NCBI RefSeq assembly: GCF_013377855.1
Contig: NZ_JABXYJ010000010.1
Coordinates: 27,149-91,148, forward strand
DNA length: 64,000 bases
Direction: 5' to 3'
Source: Cognatundibacterium oligocarboniphilum
GTDB taxonomy: Bacteria > Pseudomonadota > Gammaproteobacteria > Burkholderiales > Burkholderiaceae_D
The position numbers and the translations under genes were made by a program. Position 1 is the first letter of the stretch, and the number at the start of each line of letters is the position of its first letter. A model generated the notes under the pieces. It was not told the DNA's origin, did not search any database, and saw only the letters and a list, made by a program, of their open reading frames with translations. Below, piece by piece: positions 25,701 through 32,622 of this stretch.

Positions 25701-26323
25701 TGCTCCAGCCGGACATGCGCCATCCTGCGCGCCTGGTTGATCTGTTCGATGATGGAAATCTTTTGCTGCAGATAGGCCGGATCGTACAAGGGTATGCTGG
25801 CGGCCTTCTGGGCTTCCGACAGAGTATGGTCAGCACTATCGCTGACCATGCGCATGGCATTCAGCTCCGTCTGGCACAGATGGTCAGACTGTATTTTGGC
25901 TGCATTTAACCTGCTGATTTCCTGCTCGGTAAAACCAGCCTGGGAAATCAGCTCCATCAGGGCGATTTTTTTCCCGACCGGCTCCCGCGTTTTGTCAGGA
26001 TTGGACAGCATCTCCCATTCCATGCGGGCGCCGCCTGCTGGTCGTGGGCGGCGGCCATCCCGGATATCCAGAACTTCCTGATAATAGCGCTGATAAATCG
26101 GGTCGCCCGTTGCCACATAGGCGCGTGCCATACGGGTCAGATCATCGGCGGATTGCCGCAACTCATCGACCAGGGAAAGCGCTTTGAAGTGTTGCTGCTG
26201 CAGGGTATCGAGCTGGTTTTCAGAACGGATATAGACAGTAAAGAAGAGAAGAAAAATCAGCACACTGGCCGACACTATCCAGAAATTCCGGGTATAAGCG
26301 GATAAAGTATGATGCGCTCGCAT
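22703..26323 (-). CDS. Membrane-anchored multi-sensor GGDEF-EAL protein
   Basis: A 1206-residue cyclic-di-GMP enzyme. Order: membrane helix 14-31; an extracytoplasmic helical sensor of about 185 residues; second helix near 220-238; GAF about 315-470; second GAF about 490-640; PAS about 650-775; GGDEF about 790-945; EAL to the end. GGDEF is intact in RLGGDEFVLIL, and the EAL domain has GTEALLRWQHPELG, NLSAVQF, DDFGTGYSSL and EGVET, so both synthesis and breakdown are possible; which dominates depends on the sensors. It has no upstream partner; the gene is 98 bases below the CNNM-type gene on the same strand, and it faces pfkA with a 22-base gap. The ligand of the periplasmic sensor cannot be read from sequence. 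Confidence 0.93.
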   Translation of the reverse strand: MRAHHTLSAYTRNFWIVSASVLIFLLFFTVYIRSENQLDTLQQQHFKALSLVDELRQSADDLTRMARAYVATGDPIYQRYYQEVLDIRDGRRPRPAGGARMEWEMLSNPDKTREPVGKKIALMELISQAGFTEQEISRLNAAKIQSDHLCQTELNAMRMVSDSADHTLSEAQKAASIPLYDPAYLQQKISIIEQINQARRMAHVRLEQIASELESRVQWLQKIMVLNGLIILVLLVRSYRSHWKMMGGTLEEIYQQLSQLGGRHMPAAGDRGREDVTSIKSWIVQTRQYLERVDAENREISQKNQRLTRLYNALSLCNQSIVRSSSEQELFERVCHHAVVHGGMNMAWIGLVNEDTQEFRPVAQYGDETGYLSDLKISREPDQNGNIGPISSVLMNDEPFWYQNLQQDTQHRHWHQRSVSFGWKSMAILPLHKNGKVVGTFNLLLDQIDAFDEPSRRLLLEMAVDISHALTRFELEQARSQSLQMEAVRSYLIEHTTGNQSVRDILHDVVLKLEVVIPGSMCTIMLLDKDGHRIRTGAAPSLPDFFLHAINGLGIAPGEGSCGNTMATATRTIAADIESHPFWAKYTTLARQAGLRSCWSEPIVSSTGKMLGAFAIYNHLPGKPTVFQIQLLEMTAHYIASTLERKQAEETLRKLSQAVEQSFNAILIIDRKAHIEYVNAAYLKRYHKTLEELIGQRPPLMYPGQLSRANYRKTRKLLKQGESWHGELLRADVSGKMHTDLIHISPVRDGAGEITHFLIMQEDISEKKRNEERIQYLAHFDALTGLPNRVLLEERARYAFGRVVRTGEPLAVIFFDLDHFKDINDSLGHSIGDALLMEVAHRLSVSLRADDTISRLGGDEFVLILPGVDSVGAERVVTKLMEIVCLPYHIGNVDLTITTSAGIAMCPDDGQNLETLSKNADVAMYRAKREGRNAYRFFTQEMQARSARHLELVHALRQALEKQQFILHYQPQIDIGTGQVIGTEALLRWQHPELGAISPVEFIPVAEESGMILQIGEWVLNTAIHQLRLWHELGYKELCMAVNLSAVQFRHGDLPHVVSQILAAEKMSAAFLELELTESVAMHDPEAAIEMMSNLHRYGVRMSIDDFGTGYSSLSYLKKFKVYKLKIDRSFVRDIHTDPEDKAIVSAVIGLAKNLGLKTIAEGVETAEQLEFLRQQGCTEVQGYYFAQPMPAAQLEEFIRQRHSPE

Positions 26324-26421
26324 ACCAACTGGCCCTAGGTTTTAGTTCACGCCTGATTCCTGATTCCGGTGTTTTTTGATCTTGATGACTTTCCGATGTG
26401 ATCCCTCAGTATGCCGGAAAT

Positions 26422-27723
26422 TCATGGATGCTGCTTTGGATAAATTCTGACCAGTACAATACGCGGTCCATTCATTTTTTTCACCACTGCATCAAATTGC
26501 TCAAATTCTACTTTTTGCCCCTCGGCGGGCAGATCGCCCAGCTTTTGCATAATCAGTCCACCGATTGATTCTACCTCATCGCTGTCCAGATCGAAGCCAA
26601 GCGCCATGCCCAACGTATATAAAGGCAGGCTGCCTTTTCCGATCAGCGTGCCGTCATCCAGCAATGTCCAGTCATTTTCATTTTGTCTGAATTCATCCCG
26701 TATCTGGCCGACCAGCGCACTCAGCAAATTATCCAGTGTCAGGAAGCCAACAGGCTTGCTGCCTTTATGTCCGACAATCGCAAAATGCGGTGCGCCTTTA
26801 CGGAAACGACGGAACAATTCCAGTGCCGGCATGTTCGGTGGTACGAATTCCACCTGCCGCAAATGCTTGCTCAAATCATCCAGTGGCTTACCGGATTGCT
26901 GTGCCAGAAACAGGTCTTTCAGATGCAGCATGCCAAGCACGGTCTGTTCATCATCGTCGAAATAAGGATAGCGGCTGAAGCGGTTTCTGGCAGCTGTTTC
27001 CATATTTTCTTCCAGGCTGACAGATTTATACATGGCAACGACTTCATTAATCGGACGCATCAGATCGGAGATTTCCAGACCGCCAAAATCCAGCACTTGC
27101 GCCATGATGCTCCACTCGTCGCGGGTTTCTTTGGCTCCCGCATGACCGCCCCGCAGGATCAGTTTCAATTCTTCCGGCGAATAATGGCTGTCGCTGCCGT
27201 GTACGGTGTCAAGGCCAATCATTTTCAGCACCAGATTCGAGCTGCTGTTCAGCGCCCAGATGGCCGGATACATGAGCCAGTAGAATCCGTACAAAGCAGG
27301 CGCCGTCCAGAGCGACACCCTTTCCGGCATACGGATCGCCATCGACTTGGGAGCAAGCTCACCCACCACGATATGCAGGAAAGAAATGACGAAAAATGCA
27401 AAGAAGAAGGAAATGCCGTGAATGACCTCTGCCGACGCCACGCCGATCTGATGCAGTAAAGGCTGCAGCAGGCGCGCAAATGCAGGTTCACCGATCCACC
27501 CCAGCCCCAGAGAAGCCAGCGTGATACCCAGCTGGCAGGCAGAAAGGTAGGTATCGAGATGCTGGTGTACGGTAACCAACAGGCGGCCGCGCAGCCCGGA
27601 TGTCTTGGCGATGCTGCGCACACGCGTCTGGCGCAGTTTGACCAGTCCGAATTCAGCCGCAACAAAAAATCCGTTTAACAAAACCAGAAGCAGTGCAGCC
27701 ACCACTAGCAATAAATTATCCAA
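26422..27723 (-). CDS. CNNM/HlyC-CorC family membrane protein (hemolysin-like, CBS domains)
   Basis: A 433-residue protein with the DUF21/CNNM membrane domain over residues 1-195 (LNGFFVAAEFGLVKLRQTRV, then three to four helices), a tandem CBS pair at about 210-340 (VLDFGGLEISDLMRPINEVVAM; RFSRYPYFDD), and a C-terminal CorC/HlyC domain (WTLLDDGTLIGKGSLPL, then SIGGLIMQKLG). Family members move or sense magnesium; the name hemolysin is historical. The start at 27723 is a TTG with AAGG upstream, and it is placed right before the first helix; I saw no better ATG. Confidence in family is high, in function low. Confidence 0.88.
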   Translation of the reverse strand: MDNLLLVVAALLLVLLNGFFVAAEFGLVKLRQTRVRSIAKTSGLRGRLLVTVHQHLDTYLSACQLGITLASLGLGWIGEPAFARLLQPLLHQIGVASAEVIHGISFFFAFFVISFLHIVVGELAPKSMAIRMPERVSLWTAPALYGFYWLMYPAIWALNSSSNLVLKMIGLDTVHGSDSHYSPEELKLILRGGHAGAKETRDEWSIMAQVLDFGGLEISDLMRPINEVVAMYKSVSLEENMETAARNRFSRYPYFDDDEQTVLGMLHLKDLFLAQQSGKPLDDLSKHLRQVEFVPPNMPALELFRRFRKGAPHFAIVGHKGSKPVGFLTLDNLLSALVGQIRDEFRQNENDWTLLDDGTLIGKGSLPLYTLGMALGFDLDSDEVESIGGLIMQKLGDLPAEGQKVEFEQFDAVVKKMNGPRIVLVRIYPKQHP

Positions 27724-28122
27724 CGCCCTGCCTTCAAAATAAACACGGCACTACTTTAGTCTAATTAGACTACTTTGGATACATTTGCATACAATTACCC
27801 GCCTGCCTGACAGAGCATGAAACTTTTCCCGGTAACAACGGTCTGTCTGAACGTAGGCCGTATCCTGTTGACTATCCCGTCCGCCCTATAATCATCCAGG
27901 CCGGTACTGCAACAGCGGATTGCCGGTCCGTCGCGCCAGACACCCGGTGACAGATACATCCGGCACCGCATCCCTTACTGCGGTCACCGGCCTGCCGTGT
28001 ACATTACATATAGCGTACGACCCATGAAACATGCCCGCCATCACCATCACCGGGCCAAACAGATACGCACCCGCCGCCGGTCACACCGGTCATGGTGCCT
28101 GTCCCAATGAAAGGAGAGTACA
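27724..28122. other. Intergenic region with a hairpin and a short leader-like frame
   Basis: A 399-base gap between divergent genes. CCGGTGAC near 27944 and GTCACCGG near 27982 can form a long-range stem with an inner CCGCA/TGCGG pair. Downstream lie TACATTACATATAG-type AT-rich bases that may hold the promoter of the Gcr-family gene. The short frame at 28024-28110 is listed on its own. Confidence 0.4.
28024..28110 (+). CDS. Possible 28-residue His/Arg-rich leader peptide
   Basis: From ATG 28024 a frame of 28 codons reads MKHARHHHHRAKQI and continues with RTRRR to SWCLSQ, ending in TGA. Four consecutive histidines, many arginines and a single tryptophan close to the stop give it the look of a regulatory leader. 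The stop codon lies directly against the AAGGAGAG ribosome binding site of the Gcr-family gene, so the two could be coupled. No clear Shine-Dalgarno sequence precedes it. It is too short for statistical support and may be chance. Confidence 0.3.
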   Translation: MKHARHHHHRAKQIRTRRRSHRSWCLSQ

Positions 28123-30162
28123 GTGTCTTTAGACATCATCCTGATGGAAATCACTTCAGAACTGCAGCAACATCCCGACACCAGCCATATCCGCCATCTG
28201 CAGGCGCTGGTTGCCACCATCCGTCCGCGGCATGCCCGCGATATCGCGCATGCGACTGACAACATTCGTGCATTGTGTTTCGTGCTGCAGCAACATCCGG
28301 CCTGGCGTCGCGCCTTGCTGCAATATCTGGTGCAGGTATTGACCAGCCGTAAATTACTGCATCTGCTGACCGATACCGGCATCACATTGAATAATGGCTT
28401 CTGGGGTGCAGCCACCCATCGCCTGTTGAGCAAATGCTTACCGCCGCTGGTCAATGACGATTACGTCAAAGATATTTTCGGTCAGATTTTCAACGAGGCG
28501 GACGACCATATCTGGATCAATGGCATATCAGATCATGTCTGGATGGATTTACTGGCCAATATCGGTTTGCGCACCATCACTGTGCGCCAGACCCATCACA
28601 CCCTGAGCAACGAAGTACTGAGTGCGGTACAGGTGCTGTCATACCGGATCACCACGATCGGACTGGAAGCGGAGCTGGTCAGGAATTATCCGGATATCGA
28701 AAAATTTGAATCTCCCTTTTTACGACAGAACGACGAAATCAATGATTATATTTTACGTTACCGCGCATGGCTGAATGACCGTCAGATCAAGCGTGATGAC
28801 AGCCTGCATATCGACGTTCTGCTCTCACAGTGCGATGAGATCGTCAGTAAAATTCGCAAGACTGCCGCCGCCAACGGCGTATCCGTCAGCCTGACCCGGC
28901 TGTTGCTAAGGCTGACGCAAAGCATGTTCAGACTGCGCAAGCTGCTGGCCCTGCTGGATGCCGGACAACGCGACCGGATTAACCGCACGTCGGTTCAACT
29001 GTTCAAAGAACTGGTCACTGCAGAAAACAGACGCCACAGCCTGCGTGACCTGATCCAGACCAATACCGAATTATTGTCGCTGCAAGTCACGGAACGGGCT
29101 GGTAAAAGCGGTGAGCATTACGTCACCGGTAACCGCAGCGAATGGCTGGGCATGTTCAGGTCAGCGATGGGCGCCGGGTTCCTTGTCGGATTCATGGCAA
29201 TGATCAAAGTGCTGATGAGCAAGATGGCGCTGGCACCGTTCGGCTATGCTGTTCTCTACAGCCTGAATTACTCGTCGGGTTTCATGCTGGTACACGTGCT
29301 GCATTTCACGATTGCGACCAAACAGCCTGCCATGACTGCCGCACTGATTGCCCGCGCGATCGATCAGGGCAAGCAGAAACTGGATGAACTGGCGGATCTG
29401 ATCGTTGCCGTTTTCCGCTCGCAGCTGATCGCGATCATCGGCAATATCGCACTCGCCCTGCCGACGGCCTATGCGATTGCCTGGGCCTGGTACGGCATCA
29501 CCGGCAGTCATCTGGCGCCTCCGGAAAAAGCCCAGCATCTGCTGCATGATCTCGATCCGTTTGGCAGCCTTGCCCTGCCTCACGCGGCCATTGCCGGGGT
29601 TTGTCTGTTTGTATCAGGACTGATTTCCGGGTACTACGACAACAAGGCCAGTTATGCGCATATTCCGGCACGCTTGCGCCAGCTACCGTGGCTCAGGAAA
29701 TGTCTGGGCGAAGCCCGTCTGCATGCAGTCACGCATTACATCGGCAATAATCTGGGGGCACTGGCGGGTAATTTCTTCTTCGGCATCATGCTGGGAACAA
29801 TCGGCCAGCTTGGTGTCTTTTTCGGTCTTCCGGTAGATATCCGGCATATCACTTTTTCCAGCGCCAATTTTGCATTTGCGCTGGTCGGTCTGGAGCATCA
29901 GATCAGCTGGCAACTGGCGCTGTATTCACTGTCCGGTATCCTGCTGATCGGTCTGGTGAATCTGGGTGTCAGCTTCAGTCTGGCGCTGCTGGTGGCGCTG
30001 CGCTCACGCAGGGTCAGCTTCGGCCAGGGCGGCACATTACTGAGTCTGTTATGGCAACGTTTTCGTTCTGACAGCCGGGCATTTTTCCTGCCGCTGCCGG
30101 ATGCTGTGTCGCATCAACAAACAGACGGTGAGAACAATCCGTCGTCAGATACGCGACACTGA
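28123..30162 (+). CDS. Gcr-family protein (annotated site-specific recombinase), membrane protein
   Basis: A 679-residue protein that begins with GTG at 28123 after a strong AAGGAGAG site. It matches the family known as site-specific recombinase Gcr in Neisseria and Betaproteobacteria, recognised from NNGFWGAATHRLLSKCLPPL and the domain with DHVWMDLLANIGL. The first 330 residues are helical and soluble; from about 345 to the end there are six or seven hydrophobic segments, for example GFLVGFMAMIKVLM, IAIIGNIALALPTAYAIAW, AIAGVCLFVSGLISGYY and LSGILLIGLVNLGVSFSLALLVAL. No tyrosine or serine recombinase motif is visible. I think the recombinase name is not supported by the sequence. The gene precedes the YitT-family gene on the same strand. 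Confidence 0.8.
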   Translation: MSLDIILMEITSELQQHPDTSHIRHLQALVATIRPRHARDIAHATDNIRALCFVLQQHPAWRRALLQYLVQVLTSRKLLHLLTDTGITLNNGFWGAATHRLLSKCLPPLVNDDYVKDIFGQIFNEADDHIWINGISDHVWMDLLANIGLRTITVRQTHHTLSNEVLSAVQVLSYRITTIGLEAELVRNYPDIEKFESPFLRQNDEINDYILRYRAWLNDRQIKRDDSLHIDVLLSQCDEIVSKIRKTAAANGVSVSLTRLLLRLTQSMFRLRKLLALLDAGQRDRINRTSVQLFKELVTAENRRHSLRDLIQTNTELLSLQVTERAGKSGEHYVTGNRSEWLGMFRSAMGAGFLVGFMAMIKVLMSKMALAPFGYAVLYSLNYSSGFMLVHVLHFTIATKQPAMTAALIARAIDQGKQKLDELADLIVAVFRSQLIAIIGNIALALPTAYAIAWAWYGITGSHLAPPEKAQHLLHDLDPFGSLALPHAAIAGVCLFVSGLISGYYDNKASYAHIPARLRQLPWLRKCLGEARLHAVTHYIGNNLGALAGNFFFGIMLGTIGQLGVFFGLPVDIRHITFSSANFAFALVGLEHQISWQLALYSLSGILLIGLVNLGVSFSLALLVALRSRRVSFGQGGTLLSLLWQRFRSDSRAFFLPLPDAVSHQQTDGENNPSSDTRH

Positions 30163-30283
30163 CGGGCCGTATCAACCTCTATCGTTTGACACATGTCAAT
30201 GAATCGTGAAGCCGCGCCGGCGGCCCGCTGCCGGTGCGCAAGACCCGCGTACAATGGACATTCTTTTTCCCTGGTTCATCGCT

Positions 30284-30916
30284 ATGTCTGCCCCTGTTCC
30301 GCCATCGAAGCGGTTTGTACCGCACAGTCTGCTGGAAGATATTCTGGCCATACTGACAGGCACACTGTTTGTGTCGCTGGGCGTAGCGCTGTTTAATCAA
30401 GCCGGTCTGCTGACCGGCGGCACTGCCGGGCTGGCGTTTCTGATTCACTATCGTACCGGTCTGACATTCGGGCTGGTCTTTTTTCTCATCAACCTGCCTT
30501 TTTACTGGCTGGCGTGGAAGCGCATGGGCTGGCGCTTCACACTCAAAACCTTCTGTTCCGTGGCGCTGGTATCGCTGTTTTCCAGCCTGCATCCGCGACT
30601 GCTGCACCTGACTGGCGGCGGACTGCTGGAATCCTTCTACGTGGCACTGATCGGCGGACTGCTGATGGGCGTCGGCTTTATTGTCCTGTTCCGCCATCAG
30701 GCCAGTCTCGGCGGCATCAATATCCTCGCGCTGTATCTGCAGCAAAGCAAAGGAATCCGTGCCGGTAAATTACAGATGGGGTTGGATTTTCTGATCGTGC
30801 TGGCTTCGCTGGCAGTGGTGTCGCCACTGTCGCTGCTGGCCTCCATTCTCGGCGCCTTTGCGCTGAATCTCGCCATCAGCCTGAACCATCGTCCGGGCCG
30901 CTACATGGCGGTATGA
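30284..30916 (+). CDS. YitT-family (DUF161) membrane protein
   Basis: A 210-residue protein with five or six membrane segments. FNQAGLLTGGTAGLAFLIHY and MGVGFIVLFRHQASLGGINILALYLQQ are the glycine-rich repeats of the YitT/YczE-related group; function in this family is not settled. I start it at ATG 30284; another ATG at 30254 is open, but TACAAT at 30250-30255 looks like the -10 box and would then overlap it. At 30186-30199 TTGACA and TGTCAA form a small inverted repeat around CA, which may be an operator. The DUF2179 domain of Bacillus YitT is absent, so this is the short form. Confidence 0.82.
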   Translation: MSAPVPPSKRFVPHSLLEDILAILTGTLFVSLGVALFNQAGLLTGGTAGLAFLIHYRTGLTFGLVFFLINLPFYWLAWKRMGWRFTLKTFCSVALVSLFSSLHPRLLHLTGGGLLESFYVALIGGLLMGVGFIVLFRHQASLGGINILALYLQQSKGIRAGKLQMGLDFLIVLASLAVVSPLSLLASILGAFALNLAISLNHRPGRYMAV

Positions 30917-31257
30917 AAATCGGATACTGATCAATGTGGCAACACATGCCGATATGCCGGTGTGATAACAGAATAGGTATCCAGCATTAAAATTTAACCA
31001 ATACTATTCTGGAACAAGCACTCTATTTCTGCCCGTTTTTGATAATCGTGTCTTGAATTTTGTGTAGAATCGAGCGACAACGTCGCGCAATTTTTGTGCA
31101 AAGTTTGCCTGAAACGGTGCGTCGACAATTACTCAGATATCTCATTCCACCCAATCAGACCGGGCATTGGTTCTTCCGTCTGTCGTCCCAGCAGGTTTTG
31201 ACGAAAACAACAGGAACGTGACAGAAAATCAGGATGCCCATCCACAGAAAGCAAACG
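30917..31257 (+). promoter_or_regulatory. Upstream region of the FabH-like gene
   Basis: A 341-base gap with no gene. It is AT-rich in its middle. TTGATA near 31049 and TAGAAT near 31075 could be -35 and -10 boxes, though the spacing of about 20 is wide. No hairpin of terminator quality follows the YitT-family gene. Confidence 0.35.
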
Positions 31258-32382
31258 ATGAACAAAGTAGTCATCAGCGGTACCGGCCTGTTTACCCCTT
31301 CCGAATCGATCTCTAACGAAGAGTTGATTGCCTGTTTCAATGCCTATGTGCAGCAGTTCAATACCGAACATGCCGCCGCCATCGCTGCCGGGGAAGTGAC
31401 TGCACTGGAAGAATCGAGCGTTGCCTTCATCGAGAAGGCATCCGGCATCAAATCGCGCTATGTGATGAATAAAGAAGGCGTACTCGATGTGCAGCGCATG
31501 GTACCCCGGATTCCGGAACGCAGCGACGACGAGCCGTCAGTGATGTGCGACATGGCAGTGGCTGCGGCAAACCAGGCGCTGCAACGCGCCGGCCGTACCG
31601 CTGCCGATGTCGATGCCGTGATCTGCGCCGCCAGCAATATGCAGCGCGCCTATCCGGCGATGGCTGTCGAAATCCAGAATGCACTCGGGATTGATGGCTA
31701 CGGCTACGACATCAACGTCGCCTGCTCGTCCGCGACTTTCGGTATTCAGGCAGCAGTCAGCGCCATCCAGTCCGGGCAGGCGCGGGCAGTGCTGGTGGTG
31801 AATCCGGAAATCACCAGCGGCCACCTGAACTGGCGCGACCGCGACAGCCACTTTATTTTCGGCGACGCCTGCACGGCAATTCTGGTTGAACGCGCCGATC
31901 TGGCGACCTCTGCGCATCAGTTTGAAATCGTCGGTCTGAAACTCAAAACCCAGTTTTCCAACAATATCCGCAATAATTTCGGCTTCCTGAACCGTGCCGA
32001 TGAATCCGGTATCGGCACGCCGGATAAACTGTTCCGCCAGCAAGGCCGCAAAGTATTCAAGGATGTCTGCCCAATGGCGGCTGCCGTTATCACATCAACG
32101 GTTGAAACCTCTGGCATCGCTATCCCCGATGTCAAACGCTTCTGGCTGCATCAGGCAAACCTGAACATGAACCTGCTGATCGCCCGCATGATTCTCGGCC
32201 GTGATGCCACCCCGGAAGAATCACCGACGATTCTTGATACTTATGCCAATACCTCTTCTGCCGGTTCCATCATCGCCTTCCATCAGTATCAGGACGATCT
32301 GCCGGCAGGGACCATCGGTGTGATCTGCTCATTCGGCGCTGGCTACTCAATCGGCTGCGTGGTCGTCAAAAAACTGGCCTGA
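31258..32382 (+). CDS. Beta-ketoacyl-ACP synthase III family enzyme (FabH-like)
   Basis: A 374-residue condensing enzyme. The catalytic Cys lies in [10 protein letters not shown], the His in [10 protein letters not shown] and the Asn in YANTSSAGS, so the Cys-His-Asn triad is complete. It is longer than housekeeping FabH (about 320), with an insertion near residues 20-50 and a region RVFKDVCPM before the His. This size and pattern resemble PA3286 of Pseudomonas aeruginosa, a FabH-like enzyme that condenses octanoyl-CoA with malonyl-ACP, so it may let the cell channel beta-oxidation products into fatty acid synthesis. I start at ATG 31258 because relatives begin [10 protein letters not shown]; an ATG 24 bases upstream is also in frame. 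It stands alone, with a terminator behind it. Confidence 0.85.
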   Translation: MNKVVISGTGLFTPSESISNEELIACFNAYVQQFNTEHAAAIAAGEVTALEESSVAFIEKASGIKSRYVMNKEGVLDVQRMVPRIPERSDDEPSVMCDMAVAAANQALQRAGRTAADVDAVICAASNMQRAYPAMAVEIQNALGIDGYGYDINVACSSATFGIQAAVSAIQSGQARAVLVVNPEITSGHLNWRDRDSHFIFGDACTAILVERADLATSAHQFEIVGLKLKTQFSNNIRNNFGFLNRADESGIGTPDKLFRQQGRKVFKDVCPMAAAVITSTVETSGIAIPDVKRFWLHQANLNMNLLIARMILGRDATPEESPTILDTYANTSSAGSIIAFHQYQDDLPAGTIGVICSFGAGYSIGCVVVKKLA

Positions 32383-32414
32383 CCGCACATCATCAGTCGC
32401 CCAACAGACTCATC

Positions 32415-32448
32415 ATGGCTGCCGCTGAAATACGGCAGCCATTTTTTT
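32415..32448 (+). terminator. Rho-independent terminator after the FabH-like gene
   Basis: ATGGCTGCCG (32415-32424) and CGGCAGCCAT (32433-32442) pair perfectly around an eight-base loop and run into seven T residues. It lies 33 bases after the stop codon. Confidence 0.9.
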
Positions 32449-32622
32449 GCTCTCTGCTTCATGCCGCCATTGATGTCACTGTCATGCAGACGTCATCCCA
32501 ACGCGGCACCATCTGAACAACAACGCCTGACCACATCCCGCTTCTTTGCACGCTGATAGGCGTGAGCTACACTGTACCGGCAGATTTTCCGATTTTCCAT
32601 ACTGATGGATGACTGAACAAAC

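Noticed and set aside
28123..30162. A mobile element suggested by the recombinase name of the Gcr-family gene
   Set aside because: No terminal repeats, no transposase or integrase motif and the protein is polytopic; there is no sign of mobility.
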